DNA from: Empedobacter stercoris
GTDB lineage: Bacteria > Bacteroidota > Bacteroidia > Flavobacteriales > Weeksellaceae
Assembly: GCF_965137335.1 (NCBI RefSeq)
Contig: NZ_CBCRZD010000001.1
DNA length: 64,000 nucleotides
Direction: 5' to 3' (one strand)
Shown: piece by piece, positions 43,689-53,354 of the stretch
How positions within the stretch are numbered: position 1 is the stretch's first letter
Layout of the letters: each line of letters starts with the position of its first letter
Notes under the pieces: model-generated
What the model saw: the letters and a program-made list of their open reading frames with translations, nothing else
Databases searched by the model: none
What the model was told of the DNA's origin: nothing
Program-made: the position numbers and the translations under genes

Positions 43689-45617
43689 ATGAAAAAGAAT
43701 CTACTTGCTTTATTTGCATTAAGTGCAATGTATAGTGCTTCTGCACAAGATACCTATATAGGAAATCAAGCTATAGTTAAAGTTAATACAAACACTTTAT
43801 TTTACAATGGAGGAAATGTAACTTTAAATGCTAATAAACCTGTAACAGCTAATGATACTATTGTTCGTAATCAAGGAAATATTCAAATCCAAGGAAATTT
43901 TAATAACACTATTACTACCTCAACTGGAGATGAGTTTGTTAACTATTGGAAACAAAACAATAATTATGGACAAGTAATTATAAATGGAACTAATAGTACA
44001 ACTCAAGGGAGATTGACTATGCAAAAAAAATCTGTAAGTTCATCTAATATTAAGCAGTATCCAATGTCTATTCCTTATCAAGGAAAAGTTGAAACTATTA
44101 GCAATTCTTTCATAGGAACTAATTTTAGAGGTAATTGTCAACTAAATCAGCCATGTAGTCAACGTAACTGGATGACACTTTTTATTTGGAATAATGATAA
44201 AATTGTTAATGATGCTGTCGTAACAGGTTCTGAATTAAAACCAGGGAGTTATTATTTATTAAATATTATACCTAATACAGGATTAAATACTTTTTTTGAC
44301 GGAATTAAAAAGGTCACATATAGAGGTATTCCTGCGCCAGAAAACGTTAGTTTTAGCAACTTAACAACTGTTATACCTAACTCTAATTCAACAGCGTTTC
44401 CAACTTTACCATATTCTGATTGGAGATCATTAAAAAACCAATATAATGAGCTTTATTATACTTATTTAGGTAAAAATGAAGATGATCTTACATCAAAAAC
44501 TTTTGGTAAAAATATGTTCAGATTTGGAAATCCATATACATCTAATATAGATTTATCTACTGTAGCTAATTGGTTAACATTTAACTCTGGATCTTCAACA
44601 ACTACAAATTTTGAATTAATTAAATTAACTCCAAGTTATAAACACAATTGGAATAATACAAATGGATCTTCAGACAATGCTACTGATGGTACTCAATATC
44701 TTAAAGCTACTAACACAAACGGTGTTTGGGCGGGAAGTGCTGAAGCAGTAATTGTTAGACCATTTGAAATGTTTAGAGTAAAATTTAATCCAACTGATGA
44801 TAAATTAGTTAATATAAATGTTAATTTAGGTAATAACATAAAAACATTTAACCAAAGTGCATCAGCTAAAGGAGGAAGTTTAAATAAATCTGTTAACGAA
44901 TTTTATCAATTAGAGATTGCTTTAGTAGATACAAACAATAATATCTTATCTGAATTAGCATATCTATCTACAAGTAATGAATTTGAAACAGGAGCAAATA
45001 TTAATCCTGGATACGGAGTTAAAATGTCTTTATTTGAAGAGGATACTAATGGAGACATTATCTATAATGCCGAAACTTTAGTTAATACATTTAAAACAGA
45101 TTACATAGCTAAACCATTACATTTAAATTTATATGATCTTGAAAATGGGAAAGAAGTTAGTTTAAAATTTAATCTAAAAGAAAATAATATTTTTGGAGAT
45201 AATATTCCAAATTATACTGATGGAAATTCATTCTTCATCTACGATAAATTAAAAGATACTTATACTAAAATAGACGAGACTACAAAAGTAAGCTTTAATT
45301 ATGACGAAAATTTATCTGACAGATTTACTTTTTATTGGAAAAGTACTCCTGAAAAATTAGGTACTGAGAATTTAAATAAATCTCAATCAACTATTGTTTA
45401 TAAATATGATGCTAATTCATATAAAGTACGACTTGATAAATCTAAAAGTTTAGCAGACTTAGAAGTATATAATTTAACAGGGAGTAAAATCGCACATCAA
45501 TCAAAAGTTAATACTCAAATTGATGCTAACTTAACATTCCCGTCTAAAGGTATGTATATTATTAAAGTTGTGTATAATGACGGAAATTCTAAAAGTTTAA
45601 AAGTTTTAGTAGATTAA
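43689..45617 (+). CDS. Large secreted protein with T9SS type A sorting domain
   Basis: 642 aa, signal peptide ending SASAQ. No enzymatic domain is recognised; the body is beta-rich with many Asn/Thr residues. The last ~75 residues form the T9SS type A sorting domain (VYNLTGSKIAHQS, FPSKGMYIIKVVYNDG, final KVLVD), so the protein is exported across the outer membrane and likely left on the cell surface. Arginine codons are unusual: eight of eleven are AGA, while neighbouring tig and accC use mostly CGT. That fits a different history or expression level. It is followed 21 nt later by a small PID-CTERM-like gene, suggesting a shared transcript. Confidence 0.85.
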   Translation: MKKNLLALFALSAMYSASAQDTYIGNQAIVKVNTNTLFYNGGNVTLNANKPVTANDTIVRNQGNIQIQGNFNNTITTSTGDEFVNYWKQNNNYGQVIINGTNSTTQGRLTMQKKSVSSSNIKQYPMSIPYQGKVETISNSFIGTNFRGNCQLNQPCSQRNWMTLFIWNNDKIVNDAVVTGSELKPGSYYLLNIIPNTGLNTFFDGIKKVTYRGIPAPENVSFSNLTTVIPNSNSTAFPTLPYSDWRSLKNQYNELYYTYLGKNEDDLTSKTFGKNMFRFGNPYTSNIDLSTVANWLTFNSGSSTTTNFELIKLTPSYKHNWNNTNGSSDNATDGTQYLKATNTNGVWAGSAEAVIVRPFEMFRVKFNPTDDKLVNINVNLGNNIKTFNQSASAKGGSLNKSVNEFYQLEIALVDTNNNILSELAYLSTSNEFETGANINPGYGVKMSLFEEDTNGDIIYNAETLVNTFKTDYIAKPLHLNLYDLENGKEVSLKFNLKENNIFGDNIPNYTDGNSFFIYDKLKDTYTKIDETTKVSFNYDENLSDRFTFYWKSTPEKLGTENLNKSQSTIVYKYDANSYKVRLDKSKSLADLEVYNLTGSKIAHQSKVNTQIDANLTFPSKGMYIIKVVYNDGNSKSLKVLVD

Positions 45618-45638
45618 CCTAACCTAACAATAAATATT

Positions 45639-45890
45639 ATGAACATAATAAAATTACTTACAGTTATCATTCTTCTTACTTCTAATTTATCATTTGCTAA
45701 CGACGTGAATGCTGGATACGATGTAAATAATACAAATGCTGCACCCCCAGTCCCTCTTTCTCGTGAAAATGATGGATTAGGTAGCGGTGGACCGACTCCT
45801 ATCGACGACTATGCTCCATTGTTAGTGATTACAGCTGTAGCCATTGCAGGTTTAGTTTCTTATAGACAAAGACAACTTATTAAAAAATAA
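45639..45890 (+). CDS. PID-CTERM-like small exported protein (83 aa)
   Basis: Layout: signal peptide (1-20, ends LSFAN), short Asn/Pro-rich mature segment, then a tripartite C-terminus with motif GPTPIDDYAP (52-61), a hydrophobic helix of about 17 residues (LLVITAVAIAGLVS) and a basic tail (YRQRQLIKK). That order, motif-helix-basic tail, is the general design of sorted C-termini such as PEP-CTERM, and P-I-D variants are frequent in Flavobacteriia, where some databases call them signal peptidases. No peptidase residues exist here. The sorting enzyme, if any, is not in the window. Likely co-transcribed with the T9SS cargo upstream. Confidence 0.75.
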   Translation: MNIIKLLTVIILLTSNLSFANDVNAGYDVNNTNAAPPVPLSRENDGLGSGGPTPIDDYAPLLVITAVAIAGLVSYRQRQLIKK

Positions 45891-45902
45891 ATTCATACTT
45901 TT

Positions 45903-45932
45903 AAACCTCAATCAAATGATTGAGGTTTTTTT
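45903..45932 (+). terminator. Terminator after the PID-CTERM gene
   Basis: Stem AACCTCAATCA (45904-45914) / TGATTGAGGTT (45917-45927) followed by Ts. Confidence 0.88.
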
Positions 45933-45947
45933 ATATCACAAAAAATT

Positions 45948-47240
45948 ATGAAAAATAAATTTATAATTCCTCTTATTGTTTTAGGAAGCTCTGTTTTTGG
46001 ACAGTTTACAATTTCTGGTCAATTAGAAAATTACGCCAATAAACCAGTTTTAGTAAAGGTTTACGAAAATGCTGAATTGAAATTAATCAACAATTCCAAA
46101 ACTGACAACAATGGTAATTTCACTGCAAAAGTACCATCAAAATACAATGGTTTTGTACGTATCAATTTACCAACAGGAGAAAATTTATCGTTACTGACAG
46201 ATAACAAAGATTTGAAATTTAAAACAGTTACAGGTCAAGAAATAAATTCTAAACTTCAAGTTATTGAAGGTAGTGCACAAAATGAATATAATAAAGTTTT
46301 GGCGTTACAACCATTAAACGAAATTCAAAATCAAGTTTTTCCATATTTAATGCAAATGTATAAACCAACAGATGAGTTTTACACGGCAATGGTAAAAGAA
46401 GATAAACGAATCAATGATTTAAAAAGAAGTGAAAAATTTTCTGATTTGGTCACTTATATAAATGAGTTAAATGATCTAAAGCAACAAGCACAAAATAATA
46501 GAGATGCTTCGACTATAGAATCGATTCTGAATCATTTTTCAAATGACGATCTTCGTTTGGAGCAATCTGGAATGTTCAATGATTTGATTTTTGCTTATAT
46601 CAACACCAAATTATCTACTGCTGGAAACCAAAATATTGAAGATAATTTGATTGCTGCGACAGATGAAATCTTAGGAAAAACAAATATTGAAACTACAAGA
46701 GGTCAAAATGTTTTGACGGCAATTCTAAAATTTGTTCCAAAAAAAGAATATGCTAATTTTCATCAAAAATATGTTGAGAAAATAAGTGGAATAAAAGGAA
46801 AAGTTACAGATCAATTAAAGAAAAAAGCTGGTGTTAGTTTAACACAGGTTGGACAACAGGTTCCAAATATCACGTTTGATAAAGCTGTAAAGGGAAAGAA
46901 ATCATTGTATGATATTAAAGCCAATCAAAAACTAATTGTATTTTGGGCATCTTGGTGTCCTGCTTGTCAACAAGAGGTTCCTCATATTAAAGAGTTTTAC
47001 AAAGACTTTAAAGCAAAAGGTGGTGAAATAGTTGCAATCTCTTTAGACTATGATCAAAATGCTTTTGAGAGTGCTACAAAAGATTTATCGTGGTACAATT
47101 ATTCTGATCTCTTGAGATGGGATTCACCAATTGCTACTGAATTTGGAATTGAATCTACTCCTACTTTATTATTAATCGATAAAGACAATAAATTAATCAA
47201 AAAAGTAAGTCATATTTCTGAATTAGAAGTATCCAAATAA
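45948..47240 (+). CDS. TlpA-like thiol oxidoreductase with DUF4369 N-terminus
   Basis: 430 aa periplasmic protein. Signal peptide ends around SSVFGQF. The N-terminal domain (about 20-110) is a DUF4369-type beta sandwich (ISGQLENYANKPVLVKVYEN). A helical middle follows, then a C-terminal thioredoxin fold with FWASWCPACQQEVP (CPAC redox pair) and cis-Pro in IESTPTLLLIDKD. It should reduce or shuffle disulfides in exported proteins. It follows the cargo/PID pair but behind a terminator, so linkage is uncertain. Confidence 0.88.
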   Translation: MKNKFIIPLIVLGSSVFGQFTISGQLENYANKPVLVKVYENAELKLINNSKTDNNGNFTAKVPSKYNGFVRINLPTGENLSLLTDNKDLKFKTVTGQEINSKLQVIEGSAQNEYNKVLALQPLNEIQNQVFPYLMQMYKPTDEFYTAMVKEDKRINDLKRSEKFSDLVTYINELNDLKQQAQNNRDASTIESILNHFSNDDLRLEQSGMFNDLIFAYINTKLSTAGNQNIEDNLIAATDEILGKTNIETTRGQNVLTAILKFVPKKEYANFHQKYVEKISGIKGKVTDQLKKKAGVSLTQVGQQVPNITFDKAVKGKKSLYDIKANQKLIVFWASWCPACQQEVPHIKEFYKDFKAKGGEIVAISLDYDQNAFESATKDLSWYNYSDLLRWDSPIATEFGIESTPTLLLIDKDNKLIKKVSHISELEVSK

Positions 47241-47248
47241 TCACAAAT

Positions 47249-47283
47249 AAAAAAGCTACATCCTTGGAGTGTAGCTTTTTTAA
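47249..47283. terminator. Bidirectional terminator between the TlpA-like gene and rodA
   Basis: Stem AAAAAGCTACA / TGTAGCTTTTT around a short loop with A and T flanks; serves both converging units. Confidence 0.88.
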
Positions 47284-47294
47284 TCTATATGTTT

Positions 47295-48839
47295 TTATAT
47301 AAATCCTTGACTGTTCTTATAATGAATAATTAAGAAGATTCCTATCAAAATAGTGAATCCCCATAAGGAACTTCCCCCATAACTAAAGAATGGTAAGGGA
47401 ATTCCAACTGTTGGGAAAAGTCCGATTACCATCGAAATATTGATAAAAAAGTGAAAGAATAAAATTGACGCAACGGAGTATCCATAAAATCGTGCAAACT
47501 TATTCTTTTGATTTTCGGCTAAGAAAAATAATCGTCCCACAAAAATGGCATAGACAATAACCAAAGCTGTACTTCCTATAAAGCCCCACTCCTCGCCTAC
47601 TGCGGTAAAAATATAATCTGTTTGTTGTTCAGGCACAAATCTTCCTTTCTTAATCGTTCCTTGATTATATCCTTTTCCATATAATTCTCCCGAACCGATT
47701 GCTGTTTTTGCATACAATAAGTTATATCCAGAAGTATCACGGTATTTTGCTTCTCCTTCGTATAAAACCATTACACGCTCTTTTTGGTGTTTTGGTAATT
47801 TTTCGAAAATAATAGGTGAAATAAAACTAACCGTACTTGCAAATAGTAATAAAACAATCGAAACAATAATACTAAAACTCAACACGTTTGCAGACAACCC
47901 ATTTTGAGTTTTGAAAGGTGAATTATTCATTTCCTTTTGTTCGGTTAACTTCAAAATTAACACAGGAATTATCGATATTGCAAAACCAATTAATCCAAAG
48001 AAAACAGTGTTAAAAAAGATTGGTTCCGAGAAAAATAAAGCACGCATAGGAAAAAGATGTCCAAAAGATTCTCTCGTTGATTCGGATAAATCTTCGACCA
48101 AATAACATATTCCTATCAATAATAGAAAGAAAATCGATAGTCCTATTAATATCCCATGCATCACATCAATTACATTTTGATTGTAATTGAAAGCCAAAAT
48201 TAATAGTGCAATTGTAAGAATTATAAATCCTAAAATTAATAAAACATAAAAAGGAATTTGTACAATTGATATAAGGAAAATAACCAATAAAATGATGGGT
48301 GCGATAATAATCCACGGGTTTAATCCTTCTCGATACAACGCTATACTAAACGAACAGAAAATAATCACTGATCCTAAATCGGGTTGCAACAGAATCAGAG
48401 CCACTGGAATTGCAATAACAAGCAAGACTTTTCCTACAAAACTGATATCCTTCAAATTGGCATTGGAATGGTTAATAAAATTAGCAATCAGCAAAGCTGT
48501 ACCAATTTTTGCAAACTCAGCGGGTTGCAAACTCAACGGACCAAAACGGTACCAAGCTTTTGCTCCATTAATCTCTTTACCAAAAATCAAAACCCCTACC
48601 AAGAGGATTAAGGAGACAATATAAAAAACGGGACTATAAATTTCGAAAAAATTACGATTGTTTCCACTCACAATGATCAAAATTAAAATCATGACCATCC
48701 CAAGTCCAAACCAAATTAGCTGTTTTTGACCTAAATCTGGATTGACACTGTAAACGTTCATAATTCCGAAGGTTACTATTAGAAACCCAAGGATCAAAAC
48801 GGTCCAATCAATTCCTTTTAGTAATCTGTTTTGACTCAT
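47295..48839 (-). CDS. rodA: Peptidoglycan glycosyltransferase RodA
   Basis: 514 aa SEDS-family polymerase of the elongasome, multi-pass membrane protein. Conserved blocks: FGKEINGAKAWYRFGPLSLQPAEFAKI, LLQPDLGS, and VGIPLPFFSYGGSS near the C-terminus. It is longer than the typical 370-420 aa because of an insert in the middle with extra hydrophobic segments, as is common in Bacteroidota. It overlaps the PBP2 stop by 32 nt. Last gene of the mre operon. Confidence 0.94.
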   Translation of the reverse strand: MSQNRLLKGIDWTVLILGFLIVTFGIMNVYSVNPDLGQKQLIWFGLGMVMILILIIVSGNNRNFFEIYSPVFYIVSLILLVGVLIFGKEINGAKAWYRFGPLSLQPAEFAKIGTALLIANFINHSNANLKDISFVGKVLLVIAIPVALILLQPDLGSVIIFCSFSIALYREGLNPWIIIAPIILLVIFLISIVQIPFYVLLILGFIILTIALLILAFNYNQNVIDVMHGILIGLSIFFLLLIGICYLVEDLSESTRESFGHLFPMRALFFSEPIFFNTVFFGLIGFAISIIPVLILKLTEQKEMNNSPFKTQNGLSANVLSFSIIVSIVLLLFASTVSFISPIIFEKLPKHQKERVMVLYEGEAKYRDTSGYNLLYAKTAIGSGELYGKGYNQGTIKKGRFVPEQQTDYIFTAVGEEWGFIGSTALVIVYAIFVGRLFFLAENQKNKFARFYGYSVASILFFHFFINISMVIGLFPTVGIPLPFFSYGGSSLWGFTILIGIFLIIHYKNSQGFI

Positions 48840-50793
48840 TTTTAAATTTTGTTGAATCTTTATTTGTTCTTAATTCACCTGCTTTCGTTCCTAAAGAATC
48901 TTTCTTCACTGGTTCTATATACAAACCTTTTCTCTTTAAATAATCTATCCACTGACGACGATATTCTCCTTGTAGATTACCATTTTTCATTCGTTCTAAT
49001 AAAGGCGTACGTTTAATCGTATCTGTAAGATATAATTCTGCTACTAAACTCGTCATCGGACCTGCCCAAGTTGCTCCATAATGTCCATTTTCGACAATTG
49101 CAGCTACGGCTATTTTTGGTTTATCAGCAGGTGCAAAAAGAATAAACAAAGAGTGATCTTGTCCATGCGAGTTTTGTGCCGTTCCCGTTTTTCCATATTG
49201 AACAAAACTACTTGTTTCAAAGCCACGAGCTGTTCCTATTGTGAAAACATTTCGCATTCCTCTATGAATGATATCAAAATATTTCGGATCAACTAACGTA
49301 TTTTTCTTTACTATGTAAGTAGAATCTTTCAGAGGTTTTCCATCAATTCTACGCACAATATGTGGGGTATAAAAATATCCTTTATTCGCAATTGCAGCTG
49401 TAAAATTTGCCATTTGCAAAGGCGTTGTATTGATATCTCCTTGTCCCATACCGTTAAAAATAATTCGATAAGGATTCCAAACCCCTTCTCCAAAGCGAGA
49501 GTCATAAAAATCTTCCGTTGGAATAAGACCTTTACTACCTACTGGTAAATCAGTTCCCATGAATTTACCAAGTCCAAAACTATTCATAATCGCTGCCCAT
49601 TCATTCATTCCAACGCCATAATTATTGGGATCTTTCTTGACAATATCTCGATAAGCTTCAGAAAAATAATTGTTACAAGATTTTCCTATTGCCCGTTCTA
49701 AACCTTGTGGTTCATAATACATTCCACAGTGACAACCAATATGCATACGTCCGTATCGATAACCGTGCTTACAAACATAAGTCGTTTGCTCTGTCATGGT
49801 CCCCATTTGCATTCCTGCTAAAGCAGTCAAAACTTTAAACGTAGAACCTGGCGGATACGAACCTTGTAAAGCTCTATCATAGGTAGGACGAGAAATTGAG
49901 TCATTGATTAAAGCATTTCTTAATTTAGAATTCAAAAAGTCATTTGGATTAATAGTAGGCGCCGAAGCTAAAGCTAAAATCTCTCCATTCGTAGGATCAA
50001 TTGCAACCACAGCTCCTCGTTTATTTTTGAGCATTTGTTCTGCTAATTCTTGTAAGCGAAAATCGATAGTTAAGTTTACTGTTTTACCACTTTTTACTGC
50101 ACGATCGTAATCTCCATTTTTATAAGGTCCAACAACATTCATTGTTCGATCTACAATCCAGTTTTTCACACCTTTTACACCACGCAAATCTTTTTCATAC
50201 GATTTCTCAACACCTGCAATTCCTACTAAATCACCTGGTTGATAATATGTAGAATCTGTTTTAATATATGCTTGATTCGCTTCGTTTATATAACCTAATA
50301 TATTTCCTGCAGAATTTACCATGTATTTGCGTTCGGGACGTTTGATGATACTAAATGCTGGATACAAGTACAATTGTTCTTGCATTCGAGCAAAATTTTC
50401 GCGCGAAATATTTTTTAGAAAAGGATATGGAGATAATTTTTTATAATCTTTGGCTGAAGTAATTTTAGTTAAAATCGAGTCGAATTGTTTGGTTGAAATA
50501 CCAACCATTTTAGAGAATTTTGCTTTATCAAAATCATTTATAACTTCTCCATCTTTGTCCACAACTTTGGCTGGAATAACATCTAATTCGTACGAATAAG
50601 TGTTACTCACCAATAATTTTCCGTTACGATCAAGGATATCACCACGATTAGGATATACAATTTCTTGCTTGATAGATGTATTAAACGCATTCAGCGTATA
50701 TCGATCTGTAAACAATTGCAAATACGCTAAACGTCCTATAAATAGTACAACTATAAACAGGATTAACGCATAAACAACCATCAACTTTTTCAT
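48808..50793 (-). CDS. mrdA: Penicillin-binding protein 2
   Basis: 661 aa transpeptidase that partners RodA in side-wall synthesis. One N-terminal membrane helix (6-24), the pedestal region GDILDRNGKLL, and the penicillin-binding motifs Ser317-x-x-Lys320 (STFK), SCN (372-374) and KTG (535-537). A Cys/His-rich loop (Cys341, His343, His351, Cys354, His355, Cys356) lies near the active-site entrance and could bind zinc. The C-terminal tail is Lys-rich. Overlaps mreD by four bases and rodA by 32. Confidence 0.95.
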   Translation of the reverse strand: MKKLMVVYALILFIVVLFIGRLAYLQLFTDRYTLNAFNTSIKQEIVYPNRGDILDRNGKLLVSNTYSYELDVIPAKVVDKDGEVINDFDKAKFSKMVGISTKQFDSILTKITSAKDYKKLSPYPFLKNISRENFARMQEQLYLYPAFSIIKRPERKYMVNSAGNILGYINEANQAYIKTDSTYYQPGDLVGIAGVEKSYEKDLRGVKGVKNWIVDRTMNVVGPYKNGDYDRAVKSGKTVNLTIDFRLQELAEQMLKNKRGAVVAIDPTNGEILALASAPTINPNDFLNSKLRNALINDSISRPTYDRALQGSYPPGSTFKVLTALAGMQMGTMTEQTTYVCKHGYRYGRMHIGCHCGMYYEPQGLERAIGKSCNNYFSEAYRDIVKKDPNNYGVGMNEWAAIMNSFGLGKFMGTDLPVGSKGLIPTEDFYDSRFGEGVWNPYRIIFNGMGQGDINTTPLQMANFTAAIANKGYFYTPHIVRRIDGKPLKDSTYIVKKNTLVDPKYFDIIHRGMRNVFTIGTARGFETSSFVQYGKTGTAQNSHGQDHSLFILFAPADKPKIAVAAIVENGHYGATWAGPMTSLVAELYLTDTIKRTPLLERMKNGNLQGEYRRQWIDYLKRKGLYIEPVKKDSLGTKAGELRTNKDSTKFKNESKQITKRN

Positions 50794-51305
50794 ACTCCAA
50801 CTTTATTTTTAAATAAAATTTTATAAATGAAAACAAACACAAAAGTTATTCCCGAATTAATTAAAGCTTTTAGCATCAAAGATCCGATTCCAGATGGTTT
50901 AAAGTTTTCTAAAAGTAATAAAACTACGTGATGAGCAAGTATCAAAATAACCAAATAAAACAACCATTGTGCAAAACTAAACGAACTGAAAGAGAAAAAT
51001 TCCATCTCATAATCTTGTTTTCCTGCCAACAGCTTAATAATTGGATTACGTAAAAAAGCTATAAAAGTTAAAGCAAATGCATGTATTCCACCTGTATACT
51101 CAAAAACATCTATCATTAATCCCAATAAGAAAGATAAGATCAATAATGCATATTTGTTTTGAGATGGTGGATAAAATAACACAAAAACAATATAGATATA
51201 TGGTTGATAGCTTCCTAAAAAGTTGATGTGATTGAAGACAAAAACTTGCAGTAAAGCTAAAATTATAATCTTAATAATGTTGATTAAAAAATCTTTATTG
51301 AACAT
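50790..51305 (-). CDS. mreD: Rod shape-determining protein MreD
   Basis: 171 aa with about five hydrophobic helices and the typical pattern of a small MreD (FNHINFLGSYQPYIYIVFVLF, PLxxG-like LLGLMIDVFEYTGGIHAFALTF). Position between mreC and PBP2 confirms the call. Four-base overlap with the PBP2 gene, eleven with mreC. Confidence 0.9.
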   Translation of the reverse strand: MFNKDFLINIIKIIILALLQVFVFNHINFLGSYQPYIYIVFVLFYPPSQNKYALLILSFLLGLMIDVFEYTGGIHAFALTFIAFLRNPIIKLLAGKQDYEMEFFSFSSFSFAQWLFYLVILILAHHVVLLLLENFKPSGIGSLMLKALINSGITFVFVFIYKILFKNKVGV

Positions 51306-52146
51306 TCTGTGTGTTTGTTAAAGTATCTGATTTTTCGACTTGTTGAATTTCAACTTTATTCAGGTTAGTTACCACATAGGCTTGAGCTAAATTAGCGAAA
51401 TCTTGTTTCAATCTTACTTGAACTTTCATTTCACCCGTTTCGTCAATTCCTTTGCTTACAACTTTTCCTATAATAATTCCTTCTGGAAAAACAGGCGATT
51501 TACCGTCTGTTTCGATTGTATCTCCTTTTTTGACTTCGATGTATTTTGGAATTTCATATAACTGAACAAAACGAGGATCTTTCCCATCCCATTTCACTGT
51601 CCCAAAATATTGATTGCCTTTGATACGGGCATTGATATTGATGTCTTTGTTTAATAAAGATATTGCACGAGAATAATTTTTCCCCGCATAGGTTACAATA
51701 CCAATTACACCATTATTTGTAATAATACCATCCCCTTTTTCAATTCCATCATTTGTTCCTTTATCAATAGTCAAAAGGTTTTGTGTTTTGATGATAGAAT
51801 TATTTACAATTTCTGTAGGTACAAAAGAATATGTTTGGTGATAACCTAAAGTATCTGATTTATAAAACTTTTTTGTTTTTGCATCTTTAATACCTAAATG
51901 CACTAATTGCTCGCGCAAGAACGCATTTTCATCCATCAAATCTTTATTTGTTTGTGGTAATTGAACGAAGTTTGTCACCTTCGCAATTTTATCATTTACA
52001 TAACCTGTAAAAGATGTACTTGCAGAGGCGAGAATAGTTTCGTGATAAATATTTTTCTTAAAGACAAGAAACAATGCAATTAACTCTAAAAAGACAAAAA
52101 TTAATAGCATTCCATTTCTTCTAATCGCATTCAGAATATATTGCAT
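51295..52146 (-). CDS. mreC: Cell shape-determining protein MreC
   Basis: 283 aa. An N-terminal membrane anchor (13-30), a coiled-coil region around 60-80, then the double beta-barrel (INKGTNDGIEKGDGIITNNGVIGIV, KVVSKGIDETGEMKVQVRLKQDF in parts). It scaffolds PBP2 activation in the periplasm. Starts 14 nt after mreB. Confidence 0.93.
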   Translation of the reverse strand: MQYILNAIRRNGMLLIFVFLELIALFLVFKKNIYHETILASASTSFTGYVNDKIAKVTNFVQLPQTNKDLMDENAFLREQLVHLGIKDAKTKKFYKSDTLGYHQTYSFVPTEIVNNSIIKTQNLLTIDKGTNDGIEKGDGIITNNGVIGIVTYAGKNYSRAISLLNKDININARIKGNQYFGTVKWDGKDPRFVQLYEIPKYIEVKKGDTIETDGKSPVFPEGIIIGKVVSKGIDETGEMKVQVRLKQDFANLAQAYVVTNLNKVEIQQVEKSDTLTNTQNVQ

Positions 52147-52160
52147 TGCTTTTTACTCTT

Positions 52161-53186
52161 CTATTTCATTAAGAAAGTGAATTTATCTATATTTTTAAGT
52201 GCAATACCTGTTCCACGAACAACAGCACGTAAAGGATCATCAGCCAAGAAAACTGGTAAGCCTGTTTTTTTAGAAATACGTTGATCTAAACCTCTCAACA
52301 TAGCTCCACCACCAGCCATATAGATACCTGTATTGTAGATATCAGCAGCTAATTCTGGAGGAGTTTGAGACAATGTTTCCATCACACCATCTTCTATACG
52401 TAAAATTGATTTATCTAATGCACGTGCAATTTCGCGGTAATTTACAGTAATTTCTTTTGGTTTTCCTGTAATTAAGTCACGTCCTTGAACTGGCATATCA
52501 TCTGGTGCATGCTCTAATTCTTCCACAGCAGCTCCAACTTCAATTTTAACACGCTCGGCAGTTCTTTCTCCGATATATAAATTATGATGGGTTCTTAAAT
52601 AATAAGCTATATCGTTTGTAAAGACGTCACCTGCAATTTTTACAGATTTGTCACATACAATACCACCTAATGCAACAACGGCAATCTCTGTTGTACCACC
52701 ACCTATATCGATAATCATGTTACCTTTAGGTTGTGTGATATCTATTCCAACTCCAATCGCAGCAGCCATTGGTTCGTAAATAAGGCGCACGTCTTTTGCG
52801 TTGACACGTGCACAAGAATCTTTAACAGCACGTTTTTCAACTTCGGTAATTCCAGATGGAATACAAATCACCATACGCAATGAAGGTGAAAATAATTTAC
52901 CTTGAATTCCAGGAATTTTCTTGATGAACTCTGTCAACATAAATTCTGAAGCTTCAAAATCTGCAATTACTCCGTCTTTCAAAGGACGAATTGTTTTTAT
53001 ATCGTCATGCGTTTTTCCTTGCATGTGTTTTGCTTGTTCTCCAACAGCAATAACTTTATTTGTTCTTCTATGTATAGCGACGATAGACGGACTATCTACT
53101 ACAACCTTATTATTATGGATAATTAAAGTGTTAGCAGTCCCCAAGTCAATCGCAATTTCTTGCGTGAAAAAATCAAATAATCCCAT
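52161..53186 (-). CDS. mreB: Actin-like protein MreB
   Basis: 341 aa cytoplasmic filament protein that positions the elongasome. Nucleotide-binding blocks: IDLGTANTLI (phosphate 1), IDIGGGTTEIAVV (phosphate 2), and GIYMAGGGAMLRGL (adenosine). The amphipathic start GLFDFFTQE probably contacts the membrane. First gene of the mreBCD-mrdA-rodA operon. Confidence 0.97.
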   Translation of the reverse strand: MGLFDFFTQEIAIDLGTANTLIIHNNKVVVDSPSIVAIHRRTNKVIAVGEQAKHMQGKTHDDIKTIRPLKDGVIADFEASEFMLTEFIKKIPGIQGKLFSPSLRMVICIPSGITEVEKRAVKDSCARVNAKDVRLIYEPMAAAIGVGIDITQPKGNMIIDIGGGTTEIAVVALGGIVCDKSVKIAGDVFTNDIAYYLRTHHNLYIGERTAERVKIEVGAAVEELEHAPDDMPVQGRDLITGKPKEITVNYREIARALDKSILRIEDGVMETLSQTPPELAADIYNTGIYMAGGGAMLRGLDQRISKKTGLPVFLADDPLRAVVRGTGIALKNIDKFTFLMK

Positions 53187-53223
53187 CGTTGATTATGTCT
53201 CAGTATTATTAAAAATGAATGTA

Positions 53224-53231
53224 CAAAAGTA
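53224..53231 (-). promoter_or_regulatory. Candidate -7 element for the mreB operon
   Basis: TACTTTTG on the minus strand fits TAnnTTTG and gives a leader of about 30 nt before mreB. Confidence 0.5.
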
Positions 53232-53314
53232 TAATAAATTTAGATGATTATAAAAGAGAATTTAATTTTTTAATCATCTAAATATTTTCACTAAAATAGG
53301 AAGTTTTTAGCAAT

Positions 53315-53347
53315 AAAAAAGGGTTAATTTTTTTTTAACCCTTTTTT
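53315..53347 (-). terminator. Terminator after sppA
   Basis: Stem AAAAAAGGGTTAA (53315-53327) / TTAACCCTTTTTT (53335-53347), directly past the sppA stop. Confidence 0.9.
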
Positions 53348-53354
53348 ATGATTT

